A stretch of 64,000 nt of DNA from Cristatella mucedo (GCA_009760855.2 WPIO01000008.1:11614501-11678500); one strand, 5' to 3'. Shown: positions 1-10,249, counted from the stretch's first letter. Program-made: numbers and translations. Notes: a model not told the origin generated them from the letters alone.

Positions 1-11
1 ACAGTTGAAAA

Positions 12-440
12 TTATACTTTCCTAATAGCATTCCTTAATTCAGGTGGATAATCAACAGCTCCACTATCAACTAATTTGATTCCTTTATTCAAATACTCCA
101 ATCTGTTCTTTACTTCTGAACTTTGTACATTTCCAGAAACATCTATATCGATCTCTTTGTTTATCAATTCTATCATATTTTTCAGATCTGTAATATCATT
201 TCCTAGTAGTTCACTTTGAAGACTCAAAACATCCATTCTTTGTTTATGTGTATTCATAGGCGGAGCACGAGCAGTGAAAATCGTCTCGTCTATTGTCTTT
301 TTTAAGATTAGATTTAGATTAGATTTTAAGATTAGAGTAGCAATTGAAACAGCAATTGAAACAGCAGTTCCAACTCCACCAATAACACCAGCAATTAAAG
401 ATACAAGTGCTGGAATAGCAGGTAAAAATCCTCCACTCAT
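12..440 (-). CDS. Hydrophobic Gly/Ala-rich viral protein, possibly pX-like
   Basis: An open frame of 142 codons that begins MSGGFLPAIPALV. Residues 1-40 form a Gly/Ala/Val/Ile-rich membrane-active or transmembrane-like segment, followed by a charged, probably helical second half. A GGFLP-type start followed by a small-residue hydrophobic stretch recalls the small core or membrane-lytic proteins of adenovirus-like and Polinton-like elements; this is a resemblance of composition and start, not proven homology. Unlike most of its neighbours the frame is unbroken. It is divergent from the plus-strand structural remnants that follow. It could equally be an unrelated small virion membrane protein. 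Confidence 0.5.
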   Translation of the reverse strand: MSGGFLPAIPALVSLIAGVIGGVGTAVSIAVSIATLILKSNLNLILKKTIDETIFTARAPPMNTHKQRMDVLSLQSELLGNDITDLKNMIELINKEIDIDVSGNVQSSEVKNRLEYLNKGIKLVDSGAVDYPPELRNAIRKV

Positions 441-461
441 TTCTAAGAAATTCTTTTTCCA

Positions 462-886
462 AGAGATAAGACCGCCGAGCTGGTTTTGTCTAGCGGTTAT
501 CCAAGTGTATTTTATCTTGATATGTTAGGTTTAAATATTACTGCTAATGGCTGTAGTGGACCAAGTTTTTCAGTGCAACAAATTACACCAGGAGATCAGG
601 AGATATGCCACTTATGCACCCGCAGTTAGGAAAAGTAGTAGGATACGTAACTAATCTTAAAACATTCTTTCCAGGATCATTACCAAACTTTAGTACGGTA
701 TCTAATATTATGTATACAACTGATAAAACTAATTCTTATGTAGAATTAACTAGTGATAATACTTATGGTGTTAGTGGTACAATAGTTTTAATAATTAAAA
801 TTGACGGAACATGTAGATATGCTGTTGATAAGTTTACAGTTGCAAGTAGAATTACTTGTATAGATTTTCTTGTTAGTACTGTATAG
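462..886 (+). pseudogene. Broken viral structural-type protein, unrecognised
   Basis: Two overlapping coding stretches in different frames (about 462-640 and 605-886) read as one beta-rich protein interrupted by a frameshift near position 605. The second part contains NTYGVSGTIVLIIKIDG, a strand-rich segment like those of virion surface domains. No start codon is evident for the first part. It lies head to tail with the fibre-like gene at 889, only two bases after its stop, which suggests a single structural block. I do not recognise the family. Confidence 0.45.
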
Positions 887-888
887 AA

Positions 889-1788
889 ATGACAGGTTTC
901 AGAAAAAAAGGAAAAGGTATTAGTGCAAAGAATTATATTAGAAAGACTGGTGAAAAACTTAGTGGAAATCTAAGTATGAATGGTAATCTTATAAATAATT
1001 CAGGTGATCCTGTTGATGTTGGAGATGCTGTAAACAGAAATTATATAGATTTTTAAACTTTGCTACAAAAGTTTCTAGATCAACTACGAATGATGGAGAT
1101 ATTGATATGAACAATCACAGGTTAGTAGATCTTGCTAATCCTATAAATCCTAGTGATGCTGCAACAAAAGATTATGATACTAAACTACCTATTACAGGAG
1201 GAACAATTAATGGAGATTTAATTGTAAATGGTAGTATTAGTGCTAGTGGTCCTCCTGTTGGTGATATTAGTTATGATTATAGTGTACCAAATAAAAGTTA
1301 TATTGATACAAACTTTCTTATTGTTCATGGAGGAGCTGTTTATGGAAATCTTAGATATGTTGAGTAATATTATTAGAATTGAAAATGATCCTGTGAATCT
1401 TAATGATGGTGCTAACCTTGATTACCTACATAGAATTACAGATGATAATGTTGCAGTTATAAATTTTAGTGGTTTCATTGATGGTTCATGATAAAAAACA
1501 CTTGGTAGTTAGTTAAACATGTAATGGTAAATGGATTAGTGCATTAGGAGAAATTTCTGTCCCTAGAGGTATTTTTGTACTTTCAGCATTATATTAATTA
1601 TCTTCAAATTTAACAAAAATTATTATCCGTTTTCCAGCAAATAGAATAAATGCAAAAGAATATCTTTCAATTGTTTGAAAGTTGTTCTTTAGATTCAAAT
1701 AAGGAAATAGTAGAGTTATATATTTGTGGCTCCGTCAGATTTATTTAATAAAACATTAAATGTAACACTTTATATAGCAACATATTAA
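889..1788 (+). pseudogene. Fibre-like protein 1 with shaft repeats (broken)
   Basis: It begins MTGFRKKGKGISAKNY at 889, directly preceded by TATAGAAATG. It then shows repeats of the type N-G-N-x-I-x-N-x-x-D-P-V-x-x-x-D-A-x-x-x-x-Y-I-D; units are visible around 970-1,050, 1,105-1,170 and 1,370-1,430. Such repeats occur in trimeric phage and viral tail or fibre shafts, where each unit adds a turn to a fibrous stem. The frame stops at 1,056 and resumes in another frame (about 1,058-1,365), with more breaks after that. The last readable codons end at a stop at 1,786-1,788, two bases before the next fibre-like gene starts. By analogy it would form the receptor-binding spike; the breaks argue it is dead. 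Confidence 0.5.
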
Positions 1789-1789
1789 A

Positions 1790-2901
1790 ATGCTTAGTAG
1801 AAAAGATTTACAAATGATGGAACTTTGAACTTTGATTCAAACAGATTAAAAAACGTTGGAGAAACTGTAGATTTATTAGAATCTGTTAATAAGTCATTTG
1901 CTGATAATAATTATCTAAGAAAAGACTCAGATCAACATATAACTGGTAATGCATCTGCCAACTCAAAAAAGTATGTGAATATTTCAGATCCGGTCAACGG
2001 AAGTGATATTGCAACAAAAAATATCTTGATACAAAAGTTGATGTATGTAGTCCAACTAGAAGCATAAATGGAAATTTAAGTGTTGATATATTAATAATGA
2101 TTAGAAATGAACCAACTTTTGCTAATTATCAACCAAATGAGTTAATTCCTAATAGATTTCTTCAGCAATTTTATTTAGATGTGGAAATATACCTTATTTT
2201 TCTAATATTATTGCTAATGCTCGTTTCATTAGATATTCTAGAGATTTATCTGTAAAGAGTGTAAATAATCTTGGATATCCATCACAAGCATTTTCTTCTT
2301 CTAGTAGTGGAAAATTAATTTTAGCAAAACTATCAAATATAGACATAAAAAAGTAGTATACACAAGTATACTGATAAAGGCAAGTGATATAAATAATGCA
2401 ACAGATGGTGTTAGTAATTTTATTGATTTTCTAACTAATTATACAGTTTCTAAGTCACTATATTATGGTGGCTCGTTTTTACCATATAGTTTTAGTAAAG
2501 AAATAGATAGAGTATATTATATAATTATGAAAGCAAATATTACTATTAATATTGAAAAGACAACAGATAGTGATATTATTGCTAGAGATTTTTATCATAA
2601 AATTGCTTATAATTCAATGTTTCTTTCTTACTTCAATTTACAATATTATGGTGTTGTAAATAATACTATAATAATGAACACTTCTTTATCCAATTTTACT
2701 ATTGAAAATAATCAATCAAAGATTACTTTTTACTTTAGTATTATTTATCCAGTTTTAAATAGTTCATACATTATAGCGCCAACTAATACAGATTATATTG
2801 ACATTGGTTTAGTTAAAGGAGTTTCTTATTCTCCTTCAGCATCGATAGATACAACAGATGGAATACAAAGATATGTTTCTCCATATATTTCAGAAATTTA
2901 A
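1790..2901 (+). pseudogene. Fibre-like protein 2 with C-terminal head (broken)
   Basis: It starts ATG at 1,790 (MLSRKDLQ), two bases after the stop of fibre-like gene 1. Shaft-type repeats lie at about 1,825-1,900 and 1,970-2,030. After several frame breaks between about 2,040 and 2,520, an open stretch from 2,527 to 2,901 encodes a 124-residue strand-rich segment rich in Asn, Ser, Thr, Tyr and Ile, as expected for a head domain. Its stop codon (2,899-2,901) overlaps the stop of the facing minus-strand gene (2,898-2,900). The arrangement of two adjacent shaft-bearing genes suggests duplication within the element. The receptor is unknown. Confidence 0.5.
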
Positions 2902-3288
2902 ATCTTCCAATCCATAGTCTCTTTAATCAATTCTTCTGGTAGGTCACAACTCTTTCCTGCATCTATTTCTTTCTTTATTTGTTTAGTTAGTTCTATTTTT
3001 TAGAGTAAGCTTCAGACTTCATACTATTTATTATTTCTATTCTTAAGTCTATAAGGAACTCTTCAAAGACAAAACCGTCTCTAACTTTAGTGAATATATT
3101 TGCTATTTCTGGTTCAGAGTGATTGATTCTTAGTGCTTTATATTATAATACTAGTTTTACAGCATCCAACAAAGTTGATCTGATTTCCTCAACTCTACCC
3201 ATTGGATAGGAACAGATTTTAAAGTTTGAATACTGTTAACCTTGTAATCACTAAGACAGTCTTTACATCTTGTCTCAATAGAAACTAT
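2898..3288 (-). pseudogene. Small viral protein with CxxC motif, start codon lost
   Basis: Frame pieces reading from 3,288 down to a stop at 2,898-2,900 form a protein of roughly 125 residues with at least two frameshifts and one stop. Near its start it shows TRCKDCLSD, a possible metal-binding CxxC. The C-terminal part is acidic and helical and ends with ETMDWKI. The place where ATG is expected reads ATA (3,286-3,288), at exactly the same distance from a TATATAG motif as in the gene at 4,161. I do not recognise the family; it is probably specific to the element. Confidence 0.4.
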
Positions 3289-3291
3289 TTT

Positions 3292-3298
3292 CTATATA
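3292..3298 (-). promoter_or_regulatory. TATATAG motif before lost start codon
   Basis: Reads TATATAGAAAATA on the minus strand. It matches base for base the arrangement at 4,159-4,171, except that the expected ATG is ATA. Confidence 0.38.
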
Positions 3299-3324
3299 TT
3301 GTTTTTATTTTTTATTTAAATTAA

Positions 3325-3833
3325 TTAAACTGTGCTTGGATCAGTTTGTTGTGCTTGTGGTTCTTGTGCTGCTAGTGCTTCTGCTGCGGCTTTTTGTTTT
3401 GCACTAATACCTGGAGAAATATTAGATAGAACTGCACAACATTCATCTTTAACAATTCCAGAGATATCAGGTTTAATTTTGATATTCTTGAGACAACTGT
3501 TGAGAGGGTTAGATATTGTGATGCAATCCACGTTGTATAACTTGCGACTTCTCCACATGTATCAAGAAGAAAATCAACTTTAGATCTGACTGTTGTTTCA
3601 AGAGATTTTAAGGCGTCTGATTGACCTGCGTTGATTATTTTTTGAGCTTCAATATCACATTAATCAAGATAGAATTTCTTAACAGATGCACCAGTCATTA
3701 CTGAAACATCTGAATCAAGTTGTTGTGCATCATAACTAGTCATCCTTGACTTAACAAGATAATCAACATATGTTTTTAGTGCAGTAGCACTCGTTGCAAG
3801 CATTGGGTCAGTAATTGCTGAAGATGCGGCCAT
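3325..3833 (-). pseudogene. Helical viral protein with Ala/Gln-rich tail (broken)
   Basis: It starts MAASSAITDPMLATSA at 3,833. The first 57 codons run to a stop at 3,660-3,662; coding continues past the stop and changes frame near 3,550 before ending at 3,325. The total would be about 170 residues, mostly helical, ending in an Ala/Gln-rich tail (AAAEALAAQEPQAQQ). A TATATAG motif at 3,838-3,844 lies just ahead of the start. The function is unknown; a small abundant virion protein would fit the low-complexity tail but this is a guess. Confidence 0.45.
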
Positions 3834-3837
3834 TTTC

Positions 3838-3844
3838 CTATATA
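3838..3844 (-). promoter_or_regulatory. TATATAG motif before helical gene
   Basis: Reads TATATAGGAAAATG on the minus strand, four bases from the ATG at 3,833. Confidence 0.4.
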
Positions 3845-3886
3845 ATAATAAAAGAATTACATGCACACAGATTTAAATAATACTAA

Positions 3887-4161
3887 CTATTGAATTTGTA
3901 CGCCGGGTTTTGTTTTTGGATTTTTAGACTTTTTCTTTGGTTCTTCAATCATCTTCTTTATCTTACTACGACTTTCCATTAGTTTATCACAGGTAGCACA
4001 TATATCAATGAGAATACTAATATATGAAGTATCAACATCTGGAATAAGTTTATCTAGTGAATGTTTAACTATTCTTTGATCTTGACCTTTGAGTTTTTGA
4101 AGACACACTTTCATTGCCTTTCTCTTGATTGTTCGCAACTTAAAATTCTTGAGACATCCAT
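3887..4161 (-). pseudogene. Small basic viral protein, frameshifted
   Basis: The start is most likely ATG at 4,161 (MDVSRILS), three bases after a TATATAG motif. After about 13 codons the frame shifts, and the main open stretch (from about 4,138) runs to the stop at 3,887. The protein has a central segment with Cys (DICATCDKL) and a strongly basic tail (KKSKNPKTKPG), which suggests nucleic-acid binding. The family is not recognised. Confidence 0.4.
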
Positions 4162-4164
4162 TTT

Positions 4165-4171
4165 CTATATA
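4165..4171 (-). promoter_or_regulatory. TATATAG motif before basic gene
   Basis: Reads TATATAGAAAATG on the minus strand, the motif being three bases from the ATG at 4,161. Confidence 0.4.
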
Positions 4172-4198
4172 CGAAAATATAATTTTATTTAATTGAAA

Positions 4199-4542
4199 TT
4201 AAATCTCTTCTCCTTCAGATTCATCTACATTTGGTTCAGCACAGATCTTTTAAAAAACAGAAATGTTTTCTTTAATTTAATTTTATCCTCACTAAATTCT
4301 ACATGATCTTCATCTTTCTAACCAAATAGAAGTTCTTCTAAATATATTTCTTCCTCTTCTGATTCAGTATCAATGTATGAAGACTCTTCAGAGTCGTAAG
4401 ATTGAGATTCTAATTCAGTTTCCATTTCTGGATCGTAATCAAGATCATCGATTTAGTCTTCTGAATAATCAGATTCACCATCAGAACTAGTAATTTCAAT
4501 TGATTCGTCTTCTGAAACTTGGAAATCTTCTTTGGGATCCAT
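4199..4542 (-). pseudogene. Highly acidic viral protein (broken)
   Basis: It starts MDPKEDFQVSEDESIE at 4,542 and ends with a stop at 4,199-4,201. More than a third of the residues are Asp or Glu, with Ser-rich patches such as TESEEEEIYLEEL. At least two in-frame stops and one frameshift interrupt it. Very acidic small proteins are common in DNA viruses as regulators or histone-binding factors, but no family motif is visible, so I assign no function. ATTATAG at 4,544-4,550 lies directly before the start. Confidence 0.42.
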
Positions 4543-4543
4543 C

Positions 4544-4550
4544 CTATAAT
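4544..4550 (-). promoter_or_regulatory. ATTATAG motif before acidic gene
   Basis: Reads ATTATAG on the minus strand, one base before the ATG at 4,542; a one-base variant of the motif at the other genes. Confidence 0.3.
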
Positions 4551-4566
4551 AGTAAAAATAATTTTT

Positions 4567-4719
4567 TTAATATATATTTAATTTCTCCATTGACTCGTAT
4601 ATTTCTATTTCCTTTTGTAAATCAACACGTTGTTTATGTATTTCCATTTTCTCTTTATCTGCAAATCTAACTTTCTTTACTGGTATTGGTTTAGTGTTTT
4701 CACTCTTTCTTTTTGGCAT
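4567..4719 (-). CDS. Small basic protein overlapping polymerase end
   Basis: An unbroken 50-codon frame, MPKRKSENTKPIPVKK at its start, then a charged helix with heptad-like spacing (KEKMEIHKQRVDLQKEIE). Its first 20 bases overlap the last codons of the polymerase frame in a different phase, as in compact viral genomes. ATATAG lies directly before the ATG. The basic N-terminus could be a nuclear localisation or DNA-binding signal. The product is not recognised, and given the decay around it, it may be open only by chance. Confidence 0.42.
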   Translation of the reverse strand: MPKRKSENTKPIPVKKVRFADKEKMEIHKQRVDLQKEIEIYESMEKLNIY

Positions 4720-7700
4720 CTATATCAATATTACATTTTTCACAACAATCTGGATTTGTTCCTTCACTTCATGCTTTTGCAATCTTGTAATGACCATATG
4801 CGTAACTACAGCCTCCACAGTCTAACCAGTGACGTTTTGATTCGAATGCGGATAGTGGAACTTTTTCTAACTCATTAGTAAATAATTCATGTTTATCTTG
4901 AACTATTTTATGAAACTTTCTAACTTGCTTTTCACTAAATCCATCAATTGTTGTACCATTGAAAACTTTTATACTATCAGTTAAACAACTAACAAAAGTA
5001 TCTTGTCCCATTGTTTTAGTTAAAACTGCCTTTGTTACTCCCTTTGCGGCTGCTATTCCTTCAGCATCAACAATGCCTACAGACTATAGTTTTGGTCTTA
5101 AAGCACATACTTCTGAAATTACTTTTCCTTCCGTTTCATTTTTAAACTTACTAATTGTATCAAGATCAAAGTTGTCAGGCATTGCTTTCATATCATCGTA
5201 AAAATTATGTGTTTCAATTTCCATAATTAATGAATCAGGATCAGTATAGATTAAACTAGCTTTATTTTCATATTTTGGTTTTATAACATCATAATAAAAC
5301 TGTTGCATATGTAACTTTGATAAATCTAGAGTTGCACTACCAATAAATATTGGTTTATTCAATCTTGTCTTTGATTGATTCATTTGAAATATTGTCAATG
5401 ATTCTCCAAAGTCTCTAAAATTAACCATGTTTTTAGGATCTCTTATTATTTTATTGAATTTATTTTTTCATGTTTCATCAATAACATTTATTAAGTAAGT
5501 TTTAACTCTTTTTTCAACATCTTAACAAGTTTTACAATAAAATGAATTCATAATAAGTTTCCAAAGATTTCTTAAAAACTTTTTTATTTGAATTTAATGC
5601 TTTCATTTTAGCACACATTTCAATATAAGGTTTAAGCCATCTCGATTGTTTAAACTTAAAAACTTTCTTTACATTACATATAATTCCATGTGATAAACAG
5701 AACTTTAAATATTTATAGTGAAGTAAATAGTCCTTCTTTTGAAGAAAGTCACACATCAATTTTTGAACATTACTTGCTCCTGTTTTGAATTTATTTTGAA
5801 AGTTAGAATATTCACTACAATCAAAAACTCTATTACATGCACTTAACGGATATTCATTGTGTAAATCATGATAATGTTTCCTTGTGGAAGAAGTTCTATC
5901 ATTGCTGTAAGATAAAGACTTGTTGCATCTTGGTAAGTTATCCATGCTGTTGGTTTATTTTTTATCAAATCCAGGAACCATAGGATTGTCTGCTTTGACT
6001 AGCCTCCTGTTCACTTGACATATTCCACCACGAATTGATTTTTTAAACATATCATAATTATCTCTATCAGTCAACAACTCAATCTTTACTCCTGAAAACC
6101 AGAATACAGCACTCCATGAGAAGTTTGGTGTTGTAACAAAATTTGCAGGACCTACTTTTAGTTTAAACATCAAACCTTTTCTATAACCTTTGAAACAATC
6201 AGCAAGCAATAAAAAATCTGTTAATAAATATAAATTATGATATTCTTACATGTTTTTACAATCAAACTCTTTCTAAACATCATTTGCTTTTTTATAATTT
6301 TCATCACTTATATCGGACATGTGAACAATTGAGTGAAAATCTTCCTTTTTTGGAAGAGAAGTAACGAAAAACTTCTCAAATGAATTCATAAACTCATAAG
6401 GATACTCTCCTTTTGTTGCTAACATATTAAGTTTTTTATTTGGATGAAGTTCACTTATAACTTTATTAGAAATTGGAAAACAATCAATCGTTTTTCCCAT
6501 TGTTGATGCAATTCCATCAAGTGATCCAAGCATAAATTGAGCAATATCCTTAAAAACTAAATACTTAACTCTTAACAACATGTAATTCTCAAGATTATTT
6601 GCAATTAGTTCTGCTTCAACACTAAAATTTTCAAGTGCTTTAACAATTATATGAGAATCATATCCTCTAAAGTTATGAAATATAACAGGAAGTTGCCATT
6701 TTTTGAAACTCATTCCAGCTTTTAAATTACAAATATAATGAGCAGCGCCTCTATATTTATTTGTTAGGTGACAGTGATGGTGAACTTTTCTTAAATCATT
6801 CTTTTTTTAATTAAATGGTTCTTTACACATCCAACAGAATAGAGCATTTTCATGTTCACCGAATTCACTTTCAGTTAAGTCATCCATTTCACTTTCTGAA
6901 TTATGATCAACCAATTTACTTTTTAAGAAGTCTGATAAATGAAATAATGTTTGTAAAAACCTAACTACACAATCAGAACCAACATTCATAAACTTATCGA
7001 AAACTTCTCCTTTCCAGTAAATAATAACAAAAGCAGCAGAACATGGAGTATGAATTGATCCATCTTTTCCTTTTTCAATTATACATTCAAAGTCTGCATA
7101 ACAAACATGGATATGTGTTTGGATGTTTAAAAGAATCAAACTTAATAAACTTACTCTTTTCATCCGGCAGTACATAAATTATTGTTCCAGAGTTTATATT
7201 TTCACATAGTTCTAAATGATCATTTACTTGTTTTTTTATTAAAGAATCTATTTAAACACGTATGACAATAATACTGTTCTCCACCTGTGTTTTTAGGTCT
7301 ACTTAATGAATTGAAATTAATAATCAACATATAATGTTCCTTTTAATCTTTTTTAAGTAATACAAGATTTACATGTTTTTTCTTATTTTTCATCTAACCT
7401 TTCTACAACTCTTAATGGAGAAACTCTTTATATCCACACGTGTAAACATTTATACTAACGTTCATTGCTTTCTATAATTTATCAACATCTTTAACTTTTA
7501 ATGGCCATTCAAATCTCATTAATCAAGTGAGAATATTTAATAGATAGTATTCCTTTCAAGTCACTAATCTTCCATTTATTTATTTCTACAGGATTTAATG
7601 CTCTTAAAACACACCATAATGCACAAAACTCGTCGTTTTCATTTTTTAAATTAATTATACACTTTTTCTTAACTAGATATTCAGGTGTTTCAATGTATGA

Positions 7701-8229
7701 TCCACCACTCATTGGGCTGTATTTAGAAATAACAACTGAAAATGAATGATAACCAGTAAATAACCATTCAGAACCAACGTTGTGTTCTATTAACATCTCA
7801 GAATTTTTTCCTAGTGAAAGTATCACTTCTTCATAAATTGTATTTACTGACTCACTATTCATTGTTGACGTTGATTTAGATTGAGCTTCCTTTTTTCTAT
7901 TCCTTCATCATCATCAGACATTTTCATATCGAATGATACTTTAAAACTAACTCTAATAAAAGGCCATGAGCTTCTAACTTTATCAAGTAATTTCTTAGTT
8001 GGATATCTAAGCAATTCTTTGAGTGTTTCAAAGTCTGTATACCTTCTTTTTGTTGTATAAGCAAAAGTTAAAGTATTTCCTCCTCCAGTAACAACTGGTT
8101 CTGTAAAACCAACTTTTTTCGTCTTTCCTGTTTTCCAACGTATTTACTACTTGATAAATCAAAATCAATATCCATTAATCTCATTGTCTCAAGAGGAAAA
8201 GAATTACTTTGTCTCGATTTTAAAGTCAT
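4700..8229 (-). pseudogene. polB: Protein-primed family B DNA polymerase (decayed)
   Basis: Segments in several frames follow the order of a family B DNA polymerase. An N-terminal region with ENDEFCALWCVLRALNP (7,509-7,862) is typical of Polinton-like polymerases. Exonuclease motif I is CYADFECI (about 7,090); exonuclease II is NFRGYDSH (about 6,670), with FKDIAQFMLGSLD following. The palm region has KKSIRGG (about 6,030), motif B has KFKQSRWLKPYIE (about 5,650), and motif C is IYTDPDSL (about 5,240), in which Pro replaces the usual Thr between the catalytic acids. The C-terminus has SYAYGHYKI and paired CxxC motifs, a possible zinc ribbon. ATG at 8,229 would give about 1,170 codons. Multiple stops and frameshifts make it inactive. 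Confidence 0.8.
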
Positions 8230-8230
8230 G

Positions 8231-8237
8231 CTATATA
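8231..8237 (-). promoter_or_regulatory. TATATAG motif before polB start
   Basis: Reads TATATAG on the minus strand, one base before the polymerase ATG at 8,229. The same motif precedes several other genes of this element. Confidence 0.4.
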
Positions 8238-8320
8238 AGGTAATAATATTTCTGCTAAAATAAAATTTATTATTAAAGAACTATCAGTTCATTAAACAAA
8301 GTAACACGAATGTCTTAATT

Positions 8321-8906
8321 TAGTGTTGTGGGATTTTTGCACGATGCGATGTCGGGGAATTCTTGGACAACCGAAGGTGAAACCGAGGTTGGACGAAAAT
8401 TTCGCGGTGTCGTATTGGGTCAAAATCACACAACAGACCCGGTGGAGCCACAGTAGATTCTTCGTTGGCAGCGTGGGCTCCTCCGGTTGGGTCTTTCCGG
8501 AGATGATCGAAAAACGCTCCGAATAAAGCTCAGTTCGTCTGCGATCTTGAACCTGTTACTGCTACAAAGTGTGCACCCACTTCGTGGGCCCCATCTCTCG
8601 CCCGAAAGGTTATCGAGTCCCCACCACTTGGGGGCGGCGTCCAGGTCGAGGTTGGAGGTCGTCTAAAATAGCCTGCCCACTGTAGGTCATCCAGGGTCAG
8701 AACGGCTCCGAAGCCCGCCTACCGGGTCATGTGGGTGCGGGGAACTTCCGGCTGTGTGGCTTCAGTCTGTTCCGGCGGGCGAGACTGCTAGCTAGCAATT
8801 GGGACAGTGTGGTCACATCTGACCCACTGCTCATCTGTTGTAAAGTACCATGCTGTGCTGAACAATCAGCAGTGCTGCTCATTGTAAGGCTTTCTGTCTG
8901 CGAAAC
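8321..8906 (+). other. Upstream flank and 5' region of OGA
   Basis: GC-rich host-type sequence between the viral remnant and the OGA start codon. It should hold the OGA promoter and 5' UTR. I see no convincing TATA box. A 67-codon open frame at 8,323-8,526 has no recognisable features and is probably chance. Confidence 0.4.
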
Positions 8907-10200
8907 ATGGAGGGCACTAGGGAGGCCAAGCTCGATAGCTCCGCCGGTGTTACTGCCGGTACTCCCAATCGTGAGAAGACTTTTATGTGCGGCGTCGTTG
9001 AAGGTAAGAAAATTATTACCACGTGCTGGTTGTCACATTCTATTAAAAACTAAGCAGAGGATGGTTATCTGTGTCGTTGCGTTTGACTGTTTCCGAATGG
9101 GGAAAGCGAACGATAACCCTAGCGACATCATGGGGTCGCCTTGATATAAAAAAAATGTACAGCCGTTCATACGGCTCGATTACGATCAAGTTTCTACGTA
9201 GTCAAGCCCGACCGCCGTCATTGAGAAATGCCCGCTTCTGTACCTAACTGGTTTCTTTAGTTATTTGACCCAGCCTTAACTGCTCGCTTGAGGTCTGAGC
9301 ATGGTTGACCTTCCTGGCAGCACCATCAGCCCTCCAACGCTGCCGATACGATATTTTTATAGAATATAATTCATTTGTATAGCGCCCTAAGGGAACGCAA
9401 CCTCTATTCAGGCACTGTACATATGCCTCGGGGCTTGAGCCCACGACCACGGATAGACCTTGGTCGGGGCTAGCACCTTTATGGCTTTGGGGTTGCGATA
9501 TGCTGCATTGCACGGGGCCCTGTTTCGCCTTTGTCTACCTTTCAGCGTCTTTTTAACTAATCTAGGTCTGCACAGAGGATACAGTGAGACCTCGATTTCC
9601 GTAATTCGTGCTGTCGCAGAAGGACCGAGCTGCTGCTGCTGCTGCTGTTGAGCATCTTATCGAGTATGGTCAAGATTCGTATTAGTCTTCGTTTGGCCCA
9701 GCTCACTGTATCCGAGCCGTCTGTTCCCTGTCTTTATGTCATACCGCCCGCCAAGCCGGGCCTATAGGCTTTGAGAGCGCTGTAACCACAAGGCCAGATG
9801 TGCCTTAGCTCATGCTTACCTGGCTGCTTAGCTGCAGCAGTCTCGGCTTCCTCGTACCCTCAGGTTCTCAGGAGCAGCAAGTTAGCTGCCTCTCTCTTGT
9901 ACTTAAAAGCCATTCATGGCATATGGTTGACTTCTGCAGCTCTCAGACTATTGATATCTTATCTCCTTCTACGACTTCTGTCCAGCCTTCTGTTACCACC
10001 GCTTTGCTACTCGCCTCTTTCAATAAGCCTCTGAAGTAAGCTATGCTTCACATATTTTTCTTGTGTGTGATGAAGGCTGTTGGCTACTAGTTTATTAATT
10101 CAAGTTTCTTTTGCTTCCAGTTCGCTATAAAAACTCTAGCGTTTTAGAAGACCCGTCGTTATTGCAATCACTTAGATCATGTGGCTTTGTAGAGTTACAG

Positions 10201-10249
<49 letters not shown>

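Larger units (their letters stand above)
1..8320. mobile_element. Partial decayed Polinton/adintovirus-like element
   Basis: This stretch is much more AT-rich than the rest of the window and packs small genes on both strands with little spacing, unlike the intron-rich host DNA that begins near 8,320. The anchor is a family B DNA polymerase of the protein-primed type; tandem fibre-like genes and a hydrophobic Gly-rich small protein fit a Polinton/Maverick or adintovirus relative. Nearly all genes contain stops or frameshifts, so this is an old integrated copy. The integrase, packaging ATPase, protease and major capsid genes typical of such elements are not seen; the left end lies outside the window. 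No terminal inverted repeat or target duplication can be tested here. The right edge, about 590 bases before the OGA start codon, is placed by the composition change only. An assembly join is the main alternative. Confidence 0.72.

Noticed and set aside
10195-10242. Possible CRISPR-like or tandem array in AC and other simple repeats
   Set aside because: They are dinucleotide microsatellites with no spacers.
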